The notes under the pieces: model-generated
The model's database searches: none
What the model saw: only the letters and a program-made list of their open reading frames with translations
What the model was told of the DNA's origin: nothing
Assembly: GCA_026260175.1 (NCBI GenBank)
Contig: JAKCWW010002874.1
Span: forward strand, 1 to 27,192
Length of the DNA stretch: 27,192 nucleotides
Direction of reading: 5' to 3'
Origin: Reticulitermes lucifugus
Taxonomy: Eukaryota > Arthropoda > Insecta > Blattodea > Rhinotermitidae
Program-made: the position numbers and the translations under genes
Shown: positions 1 to 9,273 of the stretch, piece after piece
How the letters are laid out: every line of letters starts with the position of its first letter
Numbering within the stretch: position 1 is the first letter of the stretch

Positions 1-2670
1 CCGGATTCGTTTATTACACGTGTACACGTGTATTTACATACACGTGAAATAGGGACCCCTACTAAATACCATGTGGTAATCACATGTTAAAGTAACCTTC
101 CAAAATCAGCAGCACAGGTTTAGTCCTACTGTATTTTAGCCCTAATAAGTAAACTGCTAAGATTTATTCTGAGGTGTTTACAGCCGTCAATTTGTTAACT
201 AACATGCCCAAATAGGCGAACGCACTCAAACTCGTCATTGATGCCATCGGATTAACGCGAATTTCTTTAAATCTTAATGCCTGTGCGACAATGTTTTCAT
301 ATCCGATTGGGACACAGAGTGGAAAAAATCTTTGATGAGTTCTGTAACAAGTGTTTTGAAAGTTATAATTCGTTGCTCGGAATTTTAATATGTGAATATA
401 TAAGGCACTGGTGCACCAACAGACGTCTGTGTGTCTGTTGTACTCGGAGTGCCTTTTGGTCGTTCTTCAGTATATCTTAATGATATTTTTGTTATTCATT
501 TCAAATTACAGTAATTTTTGTTTAATATAATCAATGAATACACGGTCTTCCTTTATCCTAATATAATTTACATCTGGAATTTAGGCACTCCCTCGGTCTG
601 TGATTGAGTTGTAGGTTCGTGGAATAGATACGTGCGTGGAGCTTTGCCATTTGACCCAAAAAGTTGTTGGTACCCGAATATATATATTACGACTCCCCTT
701 CATGAGTACCTCCCAGTGGCGAATGTTGTTCCAGAAGTCACATAATGCGAAATTGCAACGACGTGACCTGGCTTTGCTGCTAGAGGGACCTCGCTCGAGC
801 TGTGAATCAACCCGATTCCCTGGCCTGAAGCGCAATAAACTTAAAAATACAGGGATGTTCAGCTACAAAATGAATACAGTTGATTCCAAACAAAACATTA
901 AAGCTTATATTAGATGAAGAAAGGAGCCAGAATAGAGAATTTGTCTTTGGCGCCTTCCCTTAATAAACTGCATATATATACATAGTGATTTATTCAGCCT
1001 AATATAGTCCATGTAGCTCATATTTTCTGTTTTGTCACTACTGGCAATGCCAGAGTACAGCAACGTTAGGACTACCATTCTTCCTCTTTTCCCTGGATGT
1101 GTCCGCTTTTTCTACCTAAAAACTTCCGTTCGGGCGGGTTTTTTTAAATTTGTAGAAATGTCCGGGGCTTTTACTATTTATTTCTTAAAGTTTTGCATAT
1201 TGTAACGACATTGAAAATGCAAACATATTATTCCAACTACTTTGTTAAAGAAATACATAATTGTGATATTATATAAGCATTGCCGGAGTCGAAAAATATA
1301 AGAGTTTAGGAGCTGGCCTTTGGATTATGTAGGGAAACTTCGGCGCGGAAATTCTGATCAACTTGAACTCAGTAACAGCATGCTTAAAAACGTCTTACTC
1401 AGAATTTCGTACCCATGAAATTTAATTACGAAAGATTTAAAATGTATGCAATGACAGTAATTGAGTTGATCCTGATACCCCTCGGTCCCAACATCCTCGG
1501 ATGCAATGACAGTAAATTACAGTGTCGTTAAATGTTAATGATAAAAGATGTAAAATGCCTGCTATAAAAATTTTACTGCAATGACTTCATCACAAAACAG
1601 GAGGACATTTCCCACTTATCGACCATAAGAAGGAGGATATATCAGCGAAAAAAGAGTTTAAAAGGGAGGCACACAAATAGTCACAATTTTATTAAACAGA
1701 AGTCCCTATCAACGTTTGTCTGCTAATATCTCTTTAAAAATGTAATGATGCTGTTTGTGCGCTGGACCTAAAATTGAGTCGTAAATTATTACGGGCAGAT
1801 ATTGGTAAAATTTTCATCTCTTATTTCGCTGGAGGTTTAATAAATCGCCATAGTAGGATTTGGTGAAAGTGAACGGAACTTCGGAAAAAGTGTGCTGGAG
1901 AATTCGGTCTCGCAGCCAATAAGTACAAGATATAGGAAGTATGCTATGCACGGCAAAGAGAATTCTTAGGACCTGTGGTGAAAAATGCCCCACAACTCTT
2001 TACGGTTCTTCGCCCACAGGACATCCCAGCGATCAGCTGAGCAAAGTACCACGATATATAGAAGGAAAATATGGTGTAAAGGAGCATTTCCTGTCATGCT
2101 ACATAGTTCTAGAAGTTCTTATTTGGAGCAACCTTTAACCACAGTCAGTGAGCAATGCCGGCTACTAGTAACGCACGTAAGCGCCGCATATGGCGCTATA
2201 ATGTTACGTTTCCACGGAGTTGCCAATGTGTACGATTGTTAAGCTGTGGTAATGGTGCAGTTCAGTTCAAAAACTGATTTTTACGTCATGACCATAGATT
2301 AGTGCTTATGATGGTCCATGCTTGTGGCGTTGAGAACTCCGGTTTGAGGTGGCGTCATGATGTTGACAGCGTGGATCGGACCACAGATAATAGATCGGAT
2401 ACAACGTTCATATTTTTATATATCTCTGACCTATCGTACATGCGCAACGTTAGCCGCAGGGCTGTCGTTGTTGTGATGGGGTGTAGTGGTGGTGAAAATA
2501 AATTTTTATCTGTAAAAAATGCATATAATGATATCAGCAGGCGTGCTCAAATGCGATTAAATCAATAGCATTTGTTCCTTTCACTTTAGATGCTTGTATT
2601 TGGGGCATTTTGTTCTGTGGGGGATCGTATTGTAGGGGGAGTGGTTATGTCACGCTATGTTGTAGCTCTC
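1..2670. other. Upstream intergenic or 5' flanking region, no gene recognised
   Basis: I see no convincing protein-coding exon or RNA gene here. The open frames are short (under about 95 codons), occur on both strands and do not resemble a known family. The stretch is AT-rich with short low-complexity runs. A 15-base direct repeat (ATGCAATGACAGTAA) sits at 1446-1460 and 1501-1515. Because the first HTT coding exon begins at 2763, part of this region should be promoter or 5' UTR. A non-coding first exon further upstream cannot be excluded from sequence alone. Confidence 0.5.
17..46. promoter_or_regulatory. Cluster of three CACGTG E-boxes
   Basis: CACGTG occurs at 17-22, 25-30 and 41-46, with starts spaced 8 and 16 bases. 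The first two lie inside a perfect 16-base palindrome (ACACGTGTACACGTGT). CACGTG is the canonical site for bHLH and bHLH-Zip factors such as Max, USF, TFEB/MITF types and Clock/Cycle. The cluster is at the window edge, 2.7 kb from HTT, so its target gene is unknown. It could also be a simple ACGTGT repeat. Confidence 0.3.
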
Positions 2671-2671
2671 A

Positions 2672-2678
2672 TTCAGTA
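2672..2678 (+). promoter_or_regulatory. Possible initiator (Inr) of HTT
   Basis: TTCAGTA at 2672-2678 fits the arthropod initiator consensus TCAGT and lies about 90 bases before the chosen ATG. I see no TATA box at the expected distance and no good DPE downstream. A 7-base match arises often by chance, so this is a candidate only. Confidence 0.2.
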
Positions 2679-2718
2679 TAAGCAGTTAGAATAAGCAGTG
2701 CGTTCTGTGGCTAGTGTT

Positions 2719-2724
2719 ATGTGA
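2719..2724 (+). promoter_or_regulatory. Minimal start-stop uORF (ATGTGA) upstream of HTT
   Basis: ATG at 2719 is followed directly by TGA, with G at -3, 38 bases before the HTT ATG. Start-stop elements can stall or reset ribosomes. Vertebrate HTT mRNA is known to carry a repressive uORF in its 5' UTR. The element matters only if the transcript begins upstream of 2719 and this stretch is not spliced out. Confidence 0.35.
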
Positions 2725-2762
2725 TAGCATTTTTTCTTTCTATCCTAAGCAACGTCCGAGCT

Positions 2763-2851
2763 ATGGCAACTCTAGAGAAATTAGTAAAATCGTTAGAATC
2801 CCTCAAGTTGCTGCAGCTAACCCCAGCACTGTCGGACGAAACGTCAGTAAG
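2763..2851 (+). CDS. HTT: Huntingtin exon 1 (N17 domain, no polyQ)
   Basis: The exon encodes residues 1-29 plus two bases of codon 30. It opens with MATLEKLVKSLESLKLL, 12 of 17 identical to human N17 (the amphipathic membrane- and export-signal helix). Where vertebrates have polyglutamine and polyproline this protein has only QLTPALSDETSV, with a single Q, and then goes to the next exon. The ATG at 2763 is chosen by homology and has a good context (G at -3, G at +4). The in-frame codons upstream back to 2721 contain no ATG. The donor is AAG|GTATGC at 2852. A competing CA|GTAAGG donor at 2847 would break the frame into exon 2. Confidence 0.93.
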
Positions 2852-3702
2852 GTATGCTGGTAATTTTCAGAAGTGGTATCTTTATAGGGTGAAGAGATCC
2901 CCAATTTGGCAGGGTATGAAAATATTGTACAGGTGCTTGGGATGTCCAAATGTCATCTAAACCATTATAACCTACTTCACCAACAAACATTTCACGGTTT
3001 TGAAAGTTTACACACGGTTACAAGATCAGAGAAATATTTCAATCCATGTAACTTAGGCGGTTGAACCAGTTCCAATAGCATCCAATTATTGTGGCTTAAA
3101 ATTTGATAGTTGATAGTGATGGTAACATTGCAACTGAAACTACCCTTACAGTTTGCATGCTCATTGTGACATGACCAGTTGCTAGAGAAGACTTTTACAG
3201 AATTTTTTCTGGTCACGTCTGTGATTGTTCAGGAGTTTGGGAAGCAAGATATTTTCGACCTTTAATTGAAGAAGTTCTCATACAAAAGTTCCCATAACTT
3301 GTCTCTTGATCCAGTCCTGTTTTGTCAACATTTTGGATGTAGCAGGTTTCCATGAGATAACTGTAAGAGCTGCCACACTCTGTGATGTCACATACCAGTA
3401 TCTGGAAATATGCTGAAATAAAGACAAGTTTGTTCTGTTTCTGTCCTTACGTGGTTGTTATTCTCACTGTCGCCACATTCCTGAAACAGAGGTTGAACAG
3501 TGGTGAATATGTAATTCCTAGACAAATACAGGATCACAGATTTCCATTAGGCACAACAGAAAATATTGTCCCCTCAGAGCTAGTTAGTCCATTAATTTTG
3601 CTGCCATAAATCTAGGATTCCTAAGTAAATGCTCTGTTTTCCATACGCAAGTAAGTGCTAGCAAAGAACTGCTGTTGCTATCATTTATATATACCAATGT
3701 AA

Positions 3703-3784
3703 TACAGGGCATACACAAAAGAATGGTGCGGTTTCAATAGTATTCAATATTAAAACCGCACCATTCTTTTGTGTATACCCTGTA
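3703..3784. mobile_element. Foldback MITE with TA ends (mariner-like)
   Basis: Arms at 3703-3734 and 3753-3784 are inverted copies of 32 bases with one mismatch (position 3710 against 3777), around an 18-base loop. The outer ends read TACAGGG and CCCTGTA. This suggests TA target duplication and a CAGGG terminus, as in small Tc1/mariner-derived MITEs. There is no coding capacity. In the HTT pre-mRNA it would fold into an almost perfect hairpin. The parent family cannot be named from the sequence alone. Confidence 0.7.
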
Positions 3785-5452
3785 CATACAATAGAATTTT
3801 ATGTTGTATATAAACTTCAACTCTCCTACGTGTGTCAGTGTCGGGGAGATGTCAACACAAAGGAATATGTAATATTAATACATGAAACTCACATATATGG
3901 TGTTAAAATGTATGAAATAGCTATAAATACAATAATATGGATACTATGGCCATTACAATGTTGACATGTTCTTGGTTAAAACTTCAGTGATATGTCTCTG
4001 TTTACAAGACATGTAGTTATACGTATACAGACATCTGATCTCGATGTTTTTGATCAAGAAAGATCAAGTTCTGTAAATGTGGTTGAAATTTTAAATTAGG
4101 AGGGAATAAAATTATGTTAAAATGCCATGTAGATATAACATTCAATATTACATACGTGCCCTTTGGTGTGTATTGATGTGTCCTGTGTAGGAAGGTGTTG
4201 TGTACTAAACTAGCATTGTAGAACATATGATGTAAGAGAGGTGTATCTGCTATGCATATGCGTATTGGGATTGTATGTCATAAGCAAGAGTAAAAAGAGT
4301 ATTGATTTGCCTGTCTTGCTGTGGTGTAAGATATTTTGAACAAAGTTCATGGCAAGTTTTTTAAAACTTTCAAGTCCCTCTGTCTTTAGATGATTCTCTA
4401 ACACCCACAGGTTAGCTGATGCTGCTAGTACTCTGTTGTGGTAATGCCGGCTCATGTTGAGAAGTCTCTTCTTTTTGCATGTTTGCTTGTATTTGTCTCC
4501 GTACTGCAGAGTCTTTATGATATTTGGTCATGATAACATATTTGTTTTTTGTGGTTTCCATTTTGATCCCATGAGGAGTGGAAATATATGACATTGGGGT
4601 GCTGCCTAGTGCACATAGGGGGCCATCTGTGACACTGCCTTTTCCACGCTAGTGCCATGCAACTCTCAGCATGATACCACACACTTTAGTGTGGGTGAAC
4701 CAGGGCCCAGTTTTCCATTGTTATGTATGTTACCCCTCCTGTCTGATGTGGACACCACGGTAAGGTTTTGGAGCACTATTTCATGGTTCTGTAATGACAT
4801 TAATCTGGAAGGATGAAGAAGAACACAATTGGGATATCCACTTACCAGCTGGTATTTGAACTGGATACCTTCAAAACATGATTATAGACATGTAAGATAT
4901 AATAAGTGAGAACATTTTATCACATGATTCAGACTTTACTGATGGACATCCTGAGCTGTTATCGCTGAAGAGATATTGGTGGACATAGTTATACAATTTA
5001 ACAGTAGTGTAGTATCATTGTTATGTTATATTAGGATATTATCCATTTTTAGTTCTAAAAATTCAACATTTCAGAAATTTTTTCTGTCTCTGTCTTCAGG
5101 TAGACATAGGAGAGGGGAAGAGATGCCTTCTATGTAGGCCCTGATAGATTAAAGTTAATCTTCATATTTAGGGGACAGTCAAAAGATTGGGAGTCCTTTC
5201 CATTCATTGACTAGCTCTTGGTATGTTTTCACCCTCATATGTAGTTAAAAGAAATCACCACTTATTGATAAATACTTGTTTGTAGGAAATTCTTTTTTTT
5301 AACAGTTGGCATATGTATAATGCAGTTGGCACACCAAATATTTATCATGTTGACTGCATTAATCTTTACAGTTAATTTATATTGATTATTAATACAGCAC
5401 TATGAGATTTTATAATTAAGAATTTAAGAAAACTGTTGTTTTATCCTCTTTC

Positions 5453-5857
5453 ATGTCGTCTACTGGCAAGAACCTGTGCCCAATTATGAGGGATTTTGTT
5501 GTTGGGAACGGTGATCAACAGGAGCTAGATTTGGACATTGGAGGTGGTACAGAAGCCTGCTGGTGCCTTTCTTGGTCAGATATTCCTGTACTGACGGAAA
5601 TCAAGCATTATCATGGTGGGGCAGACAGTTTTCGCATTCTCAAAGATTAGGGTGTGTGTGATGAACAGCTTCTTACAGACATTAAAGATGTCTGCAGGTT
5701 CATTTGTAGGTGGTCTGTGGTCTTCTTGAATATGACTGATGTTTATGTCATTAAAAATCTATCACAGGCATTCTCTGCCATCATTTACTGTCTTGTGGTT
5801 ATCAATCTTCTTCAAAGTTCCTCAACTGTTAGAATGCTGCAGCTTAATTGGTGGTGA
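5453..5857 (+). other. Unrecognised open segment with one internal stop
   Basis: One frame stays open for about 134 codons, interrupted by a single TAG at 5648-5650. It begins MSSTGKNLCPIMRDF and ends MLQLNWW before TGA. Composition is protein-like (few low-complexity stretches), but I do not recognise a family and see no motif that fixes a function. It lies inside HTT intron 1 with no splice signals linking it to HTT exons. It may be a remnant of a repeat-borne gene, or chance. Confidence 0.2.
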
Positions 5858-6064
5858 TTTTGTAGCCTGGCCCAGTCATGTTGTTGGTTTGTGAGGTGTC
5901 TCGTTCTGCTGTACACAAAACTTAAATGTTCTTTGTTTCTTCAGATTGTAACATACTGGTGCACCTGTTTCTGAACATAAAATTTGCCAAAACAGAAAGA
6001 CCCTTGTGCCTTCCATTCCCTCTGTACTACAAAATGGACATGCCAGAATGAATCATTGTCACCC

Positions 6065-6178
6065 TATATATATATATATATATGTATGCATGTATGTATG
6101 TACGTATGTACACACAGACACATATCTCAGTATGCATGGATATATATATATATATATATATATCCATGCATAATGAGA
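6065..6178. repeat. AT / GTAT microsatellite with 42-base perfect palindrome
   Basis: A (TA)n run and a (TATG)n/(TACG) run at 6065-6115 are followed by a perfect palindrome at 6131-6172: TATGCATGGA, then (TA)n, then its complement. Outside the palindrome the flanks also pair (CTCAG against ATGAG with a mismatch), so arms extend to about 6125-6178. This is slippage-prone cruciform DNA about 160 bases before the exon 2 acceptor. Confidence 0.85.
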
Positions 6179-6330
6179 TGTAAAAGTTTACACAAATACT
6201 GCATCACCTAGCCAGCTGCTGAAAAAGTTTTCAACCTTTTTGACTCTACCACCACATATTTCATTCAGCGACAGTTTGCTTAAAGAATTTGAATTGGCAT
6301 GAAATTTAAATTATATTTCTTGCATTACAG

Positions 6331-6514
6331 GAGAAAGGAAAAAATAAGTCACTGTTTAGCAATTGCAGATGCAATGTGCCACTCTGGAGTGAAAGGAGCA
6401 TCAAACTTCCCCCACCTTCTGTGCATTGCTATTGAGGTCCTGCTTCAGCTCTGTGATGATTGTCATTCAGATGTTCGAATGATAGCAGATGAGAGCCTGA
6501 ACAGGGTTATCAGG
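6331..6514 (+). CDS. HTT: Huntingtin exon 2
   Basis: The exon completes codon 30 (AG|G = Arg) and encodes to residue 91, from RKEKISHCLAIADAM to DESLNRVIR. It aligns with human KKDRVNHCLTICENI through ADECLNKVIK, the first HEAT-repeat helices. SDVRMIADESLNRVI is nearly the human SDVRMVADECLNKVI. The acceptor is TTGCATTACAG; the donor is ATCAGG|GTAAGT in phase 0. From memory of the human gene, this one exon covers human exons 2 and 3, so one intron is absent here. A reading frame runs a few codons past the donor (VSR, stop), which is intron sequence. Confidence 0.95.
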
Positions 6515-6639
6515 GTAAGTAGGTGAACAGGCTTTGTACTGCAAGGTTTGCCTTGGGTCTAGAATTTGGTAAAAAGATGGCTGAATAGTGAAGCTACTTG
6601 TGATATTCAGCTGTGCTGCTCCACTTTTTGTCTGTCTGC

Positions 6640-6825
6640 CAAACTTTGATGTAATGGTTAGTAGTTCTGCTTCATATCTAAGAGGTGCCAGGTACAAATT
6701 CAGCACACAGACTGGCTGCAAACATTGAAGTTTTCTATGTTTTTCTTCAGTCTGTCTGGGCAAATATAGGATTAGACCATAAAATAAACACAGTTTCTTC
6801 CTTCCATATCCTTTCCAGTTAATCA
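6640..6825 (+). mobile_element. Decayed tRNA-derived SINE
   Basis: The head ATGGTTAGTAGTTCTG with AGGTACAAATTC about 35 bases later resembles decayed A and B boxes of a tRNA promoter (consensus GGTTCGAATTC). The body TTTTTCTTCAGTCTGTCTGG, GGCAAATA and TTTCTTCCTTCC follows the body of a SINE type common in insect genomes. A second copy of this body lies at 22500-22660. No target-site duplication is visible. The family assignment is from memory. Confidence 0.5.
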
Positions 6826-7153
6826 TTTGTGATAATTCTGTAATTCACTACTGTTTAACTGGTACATTTGGGAAGCATTGCACTGTTCAACAGAGGTTTT
6901 GCTTCCTTGATGAACATAGCTAAAAGTGATGGAGTACAACTCCAGATTACCAGATATGCCTATAGTTTATTTCTGTCACCTGTAGTTTTTAAGAAGTGCT
7001 CAGTTTTGTAATTTATGATTTTTTTTATTCTTTCACATATGTACCCATGTGCTTCATATTGGTTAATTCTGTAATCATCAAAGATAGGAAGTTGTATTTT
7101 GTTTCGTTGGCAACTCTAAGTGACATACAACTGGAAGTATGTCCTGCTGTCAT

Positions 7154-7866
7154 GATGTTGATGGCTTAATGAAATCTTTGGGACGTGATCATAAGCGTGA
7201 AGAATAGTGATTGTTCATTGATGCAGCTAAGGCAAGCCTGAAAGGTGTTCTGCTTCATTTAGGAAATAAATTTCCATTGGTCTCTGTTTTTCATTCTTCT
7301 CAGATGAAGTAGTCATGAGAGAACATGAAACTTCTCCTCAGTTGCTTACAATGTAACATACACTGTTGGAATATTTGCAGAGGTTTGAAAGCCATAGCTC
7401 TCCCTGTTGGCATGCAGCTTTGTTTTACCAGGTTTTGTTGTGTTTTATGTGAATGGGACAGTCACACAAAAGATTGTCACTATAGTGTAAAAGAATGGCC
7501 GAAACATGAGCAATTTCAGCATGGACAAAAGCATGTCAGAAATGAACCACTAGTACATAAAAAGAAAATATTTTTACCTCCTCTACATACCAACCTTGAT
7601 ATTATGAAGAATTTTGTGAAAGCTGTGGACCATGATGGCAAGGCATTTAAATATCTACTGCAGAAATTCCTACAAATCAGTGAATCCAAAATCAAAGAAG
7701 GAATTTATGTTGGTTATCAAATTAAGGATCTTATGAACGCCAAGAATTTCGTTGCATTGCTCAAGTGGACTGAAAAAGCTGTTTGAGAAACATTTAAAGT
7801 AGTTGTTTACAACTTTCTTGGCAAACATAAGGCACCAAATTTGGTAGGAAAATTCTGTGTATTCTA
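7154..7866 (+). pseudogene. Decayed copy of a recurrent arthropod protein (CEWDSR-type), no frameshift
   Basis: One frame runs about 237 codons from DVDGLMKSLGRDH to NFLGKHKAPNLVGKFC. It is broken only by stop codons, near 7205, 7208, 7310, 7316 and 7784. The longest open part is 7325-7786 (153 codons). Segments such as LFIDAAKASLKGVLLH, CEWDSHTKDCHY, PLVHKKKIFLPPLH and ISESKIKEGIYVGYQIKDL match a protein I remember as recurring in cockroach, termite and hemipteran gene models. It has no function known to me and is probably carried by a repeat. It reads in the HTT sense direction inside intron 2 and has no splice linkage to HTT exons. It is dead as it stands. Confidence 0.6.
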
Positions 7867-8133
7867 ATTTAGCAATGTAAAATGGGAGAGTAACTGATAA
7901 TATTTTGTTGTTATAAATAAATAAATATTAGTCCTAAATTAACCTACATTAACGTACATTTCTATAAGTTTCCCGTTTTTCTCCTGAATATGAGAACATT
8001 AAAACAAAATATTTATTTCAAACCAAGAAAATGTCAGTAGTCTGTTTCTTGAAAACCTTATGTCATAGAATTTTTATAATGCCAGGTTTCAATTCAGGAG
8101 GTCAAGATACATAGAGAAACCCAAGTTTCATGC

Positions 8134-8168
8134 AGGAAGAGGAAAAGGAGGAGGAAGAGGAGGAAAAA
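8134..8168 (+). repeat. Polypurine tract
   Basis: Thirty-five consecutive purines (AGGAAGAGGAAAAGGAGGAG and on) are followed by AAGAAGAAG after a single T. It is simple sequence, possibly the decayed tail of a repeat. No function is implied. Confidence 0.7.
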
Positions 8169-8221
8169 TAAGAAGAAGAAATAAGATTTTTTGAATAGTG
8201 TTGTTAAATAAACTAAGAATC

Positions 8222-8560
8222 AAATACATTTCCATTATATTTTTGTACAATATGGACACTGTCACCATCTACAGATACAAGAACTGCCTGACATTCTTTT
8301 CAGTCATTGTTTACTTGTTGATAAACATGTTTGTCTCCCTTTGCCACTAACACTTTAGCACTTCTTGGATTTAGCAGGAAATCAGTTTCATTTGCATTCA
8401 GCACTTGATGTGGTTCACTGAGAAAACTTTTAAATTTGGTAAAAGCGATACTAGTAGGTGTCTTCAAACCACTTCATCAATGCTGCCTTTGTGATATGGG
8501 CCTTGCTAGAAGTTGACTTCAGAGCAACTTTTTCACTCTTCAGAAACACTATTCTTCTGG
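8222..8560 (-). pseudogene. Fragment of pogo/Tigger-like DDE_1 transposase
   Basis: On the minus strand one frame reads LSEPHQVLNANETDFLLNPR at about 8350-8420, then SAKVLVAKGDKHVYQQ and, after one stop, AVLVSVDGDSVHI near 8245. This follows the DDE_1 block F-N-x-D-E-T-x-F...K-V-x-x-x-K-G-x-K-x-V-Y of pogo/Tigger transposases. Upstream, in another frame, KAALMKWFEDTY (about 8452-8490) fits the segment before that block, so there is at least one frameshift. The first catalytic Asp of the D-E-T motif is replaced by Asn (NANET, 8372-8398). Neither terminal repeats nor the N-terminal DNA-binding domain were found. Confidence 0.7.
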
Positions 8561-8698
8561 ATTTTTCCATCACCTGATATACAATTGAAGCACAGTGTTT
8601 TGGAAATAGATCCAGCTTCCAAATATTGTGCTTCAGTTATACTTAAGATGATGGTAAAAGTCCAAAAGAACAGTGTTTCTGAATATTGGATACCGTCA

Positions 8699-9060
8699 TC
8701 AGAACCCTATGGAATTGAACTGTTTCATTCATTGATGGGCTGACAGACTGACCAACCAACCAACCAACCATTGTCAGAACCCTATGGAATTGAACTGTTT
8801 CACTCATTGATGGGCTGACTGACCGACCAACCAACCATTGTCAGAACCCTAAGGAATTAAACTGTTTCACTCATTGATGGGCTGACTGACCAACCAACCA
8901 ACCAACCATTGTCAGAACCCTATGGAATTGAACTGTTTCACTCATTGATGGACTGACTGACCGACCGACCAACCCACCGACCAGCCAGCCAGCCAACAAG
9001 CCCACCAGCCAACTAACTAAACTAACTCACTGACTGGCTGGCTGAAAGAATGACTGACTT
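8699..9060. repeat. Minisatellite, four units with variable ACCA/GACC tracts
   Basis: The core AGAACCCTATGGAATTGAAC starts at 8701, 8776, 8843 and 8914. Intervals are 75, 67 and 71 bases, which differ by multiples of four. Each unit ends in a (CCAA)n or (GACC)n tract whose copy number accounts for the steps. The last unit trails into degenerate ACCA/GCCA/ACTA/GGCT tetranucleotides to about 9060. The structure is a longer repeat with an embedded tetranucleotide microsatellite. Confidence 0.9.
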
Positions 9061-9273
9061 AAGAACTCACTGACTAAACTAGCTACAGATGTCATTCTCG
9101 TTGTTGTAATGTACTAAGTGGTCACATGAATCTAAGATTTGGTTTCCAGAAGTATGTGTCTGTGTTTGATACCACCTGTGTGAATATTAGATAACCTCTG
9201 AACGCTTATAATTGCATTTGAAATGTATGAAAGAACCTTTATAAAGCTCTGCTGTTGTGTACGCATGGAAATA

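Larger units (their letters stand above)
2852..6330 (+). other. HTT intron 1 (3,479 bases)
   Basis: The intron runs from GTATGC to TTGCATTACAG. It contains a 32-base-arm foldback element at 3703-3784, an unrecognised open segment at 5453-5857, and AT/GTAT microsatellites with a palindrome near 6065-6178. The remaining stretches (2852-3700, 3790-5450, 5860-6060) are AT-rich with only short scattered open frames. I see nothing recognisable there on either strand. Confidence 0.85.

Noticed and set aside
581..917. Overlapping frames on both strands upstream of HTT
   Set aside because: Both strands are open, as chance can give, and neither translation is recognisable. Kept only as part of the flanking region.
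1446..1515. 15-base direct repeat as an attachment or regulatory site
   Set aside because: Two copies 55 bases apart without other structure; likely simple duplication.
2721..2762. N-terminal extension of huntingtin upstream of 2763
   Set aside because: The upstream in-frame codon at 2721 is GTG, not ATG. Homology starts exactly at MATLEKL, which has a good start context.
8699..9060. CRISPR-like array
   Set aside because: Repeats are joined by tetranucleotide tracts, not unique spacers, and the genome is animal.
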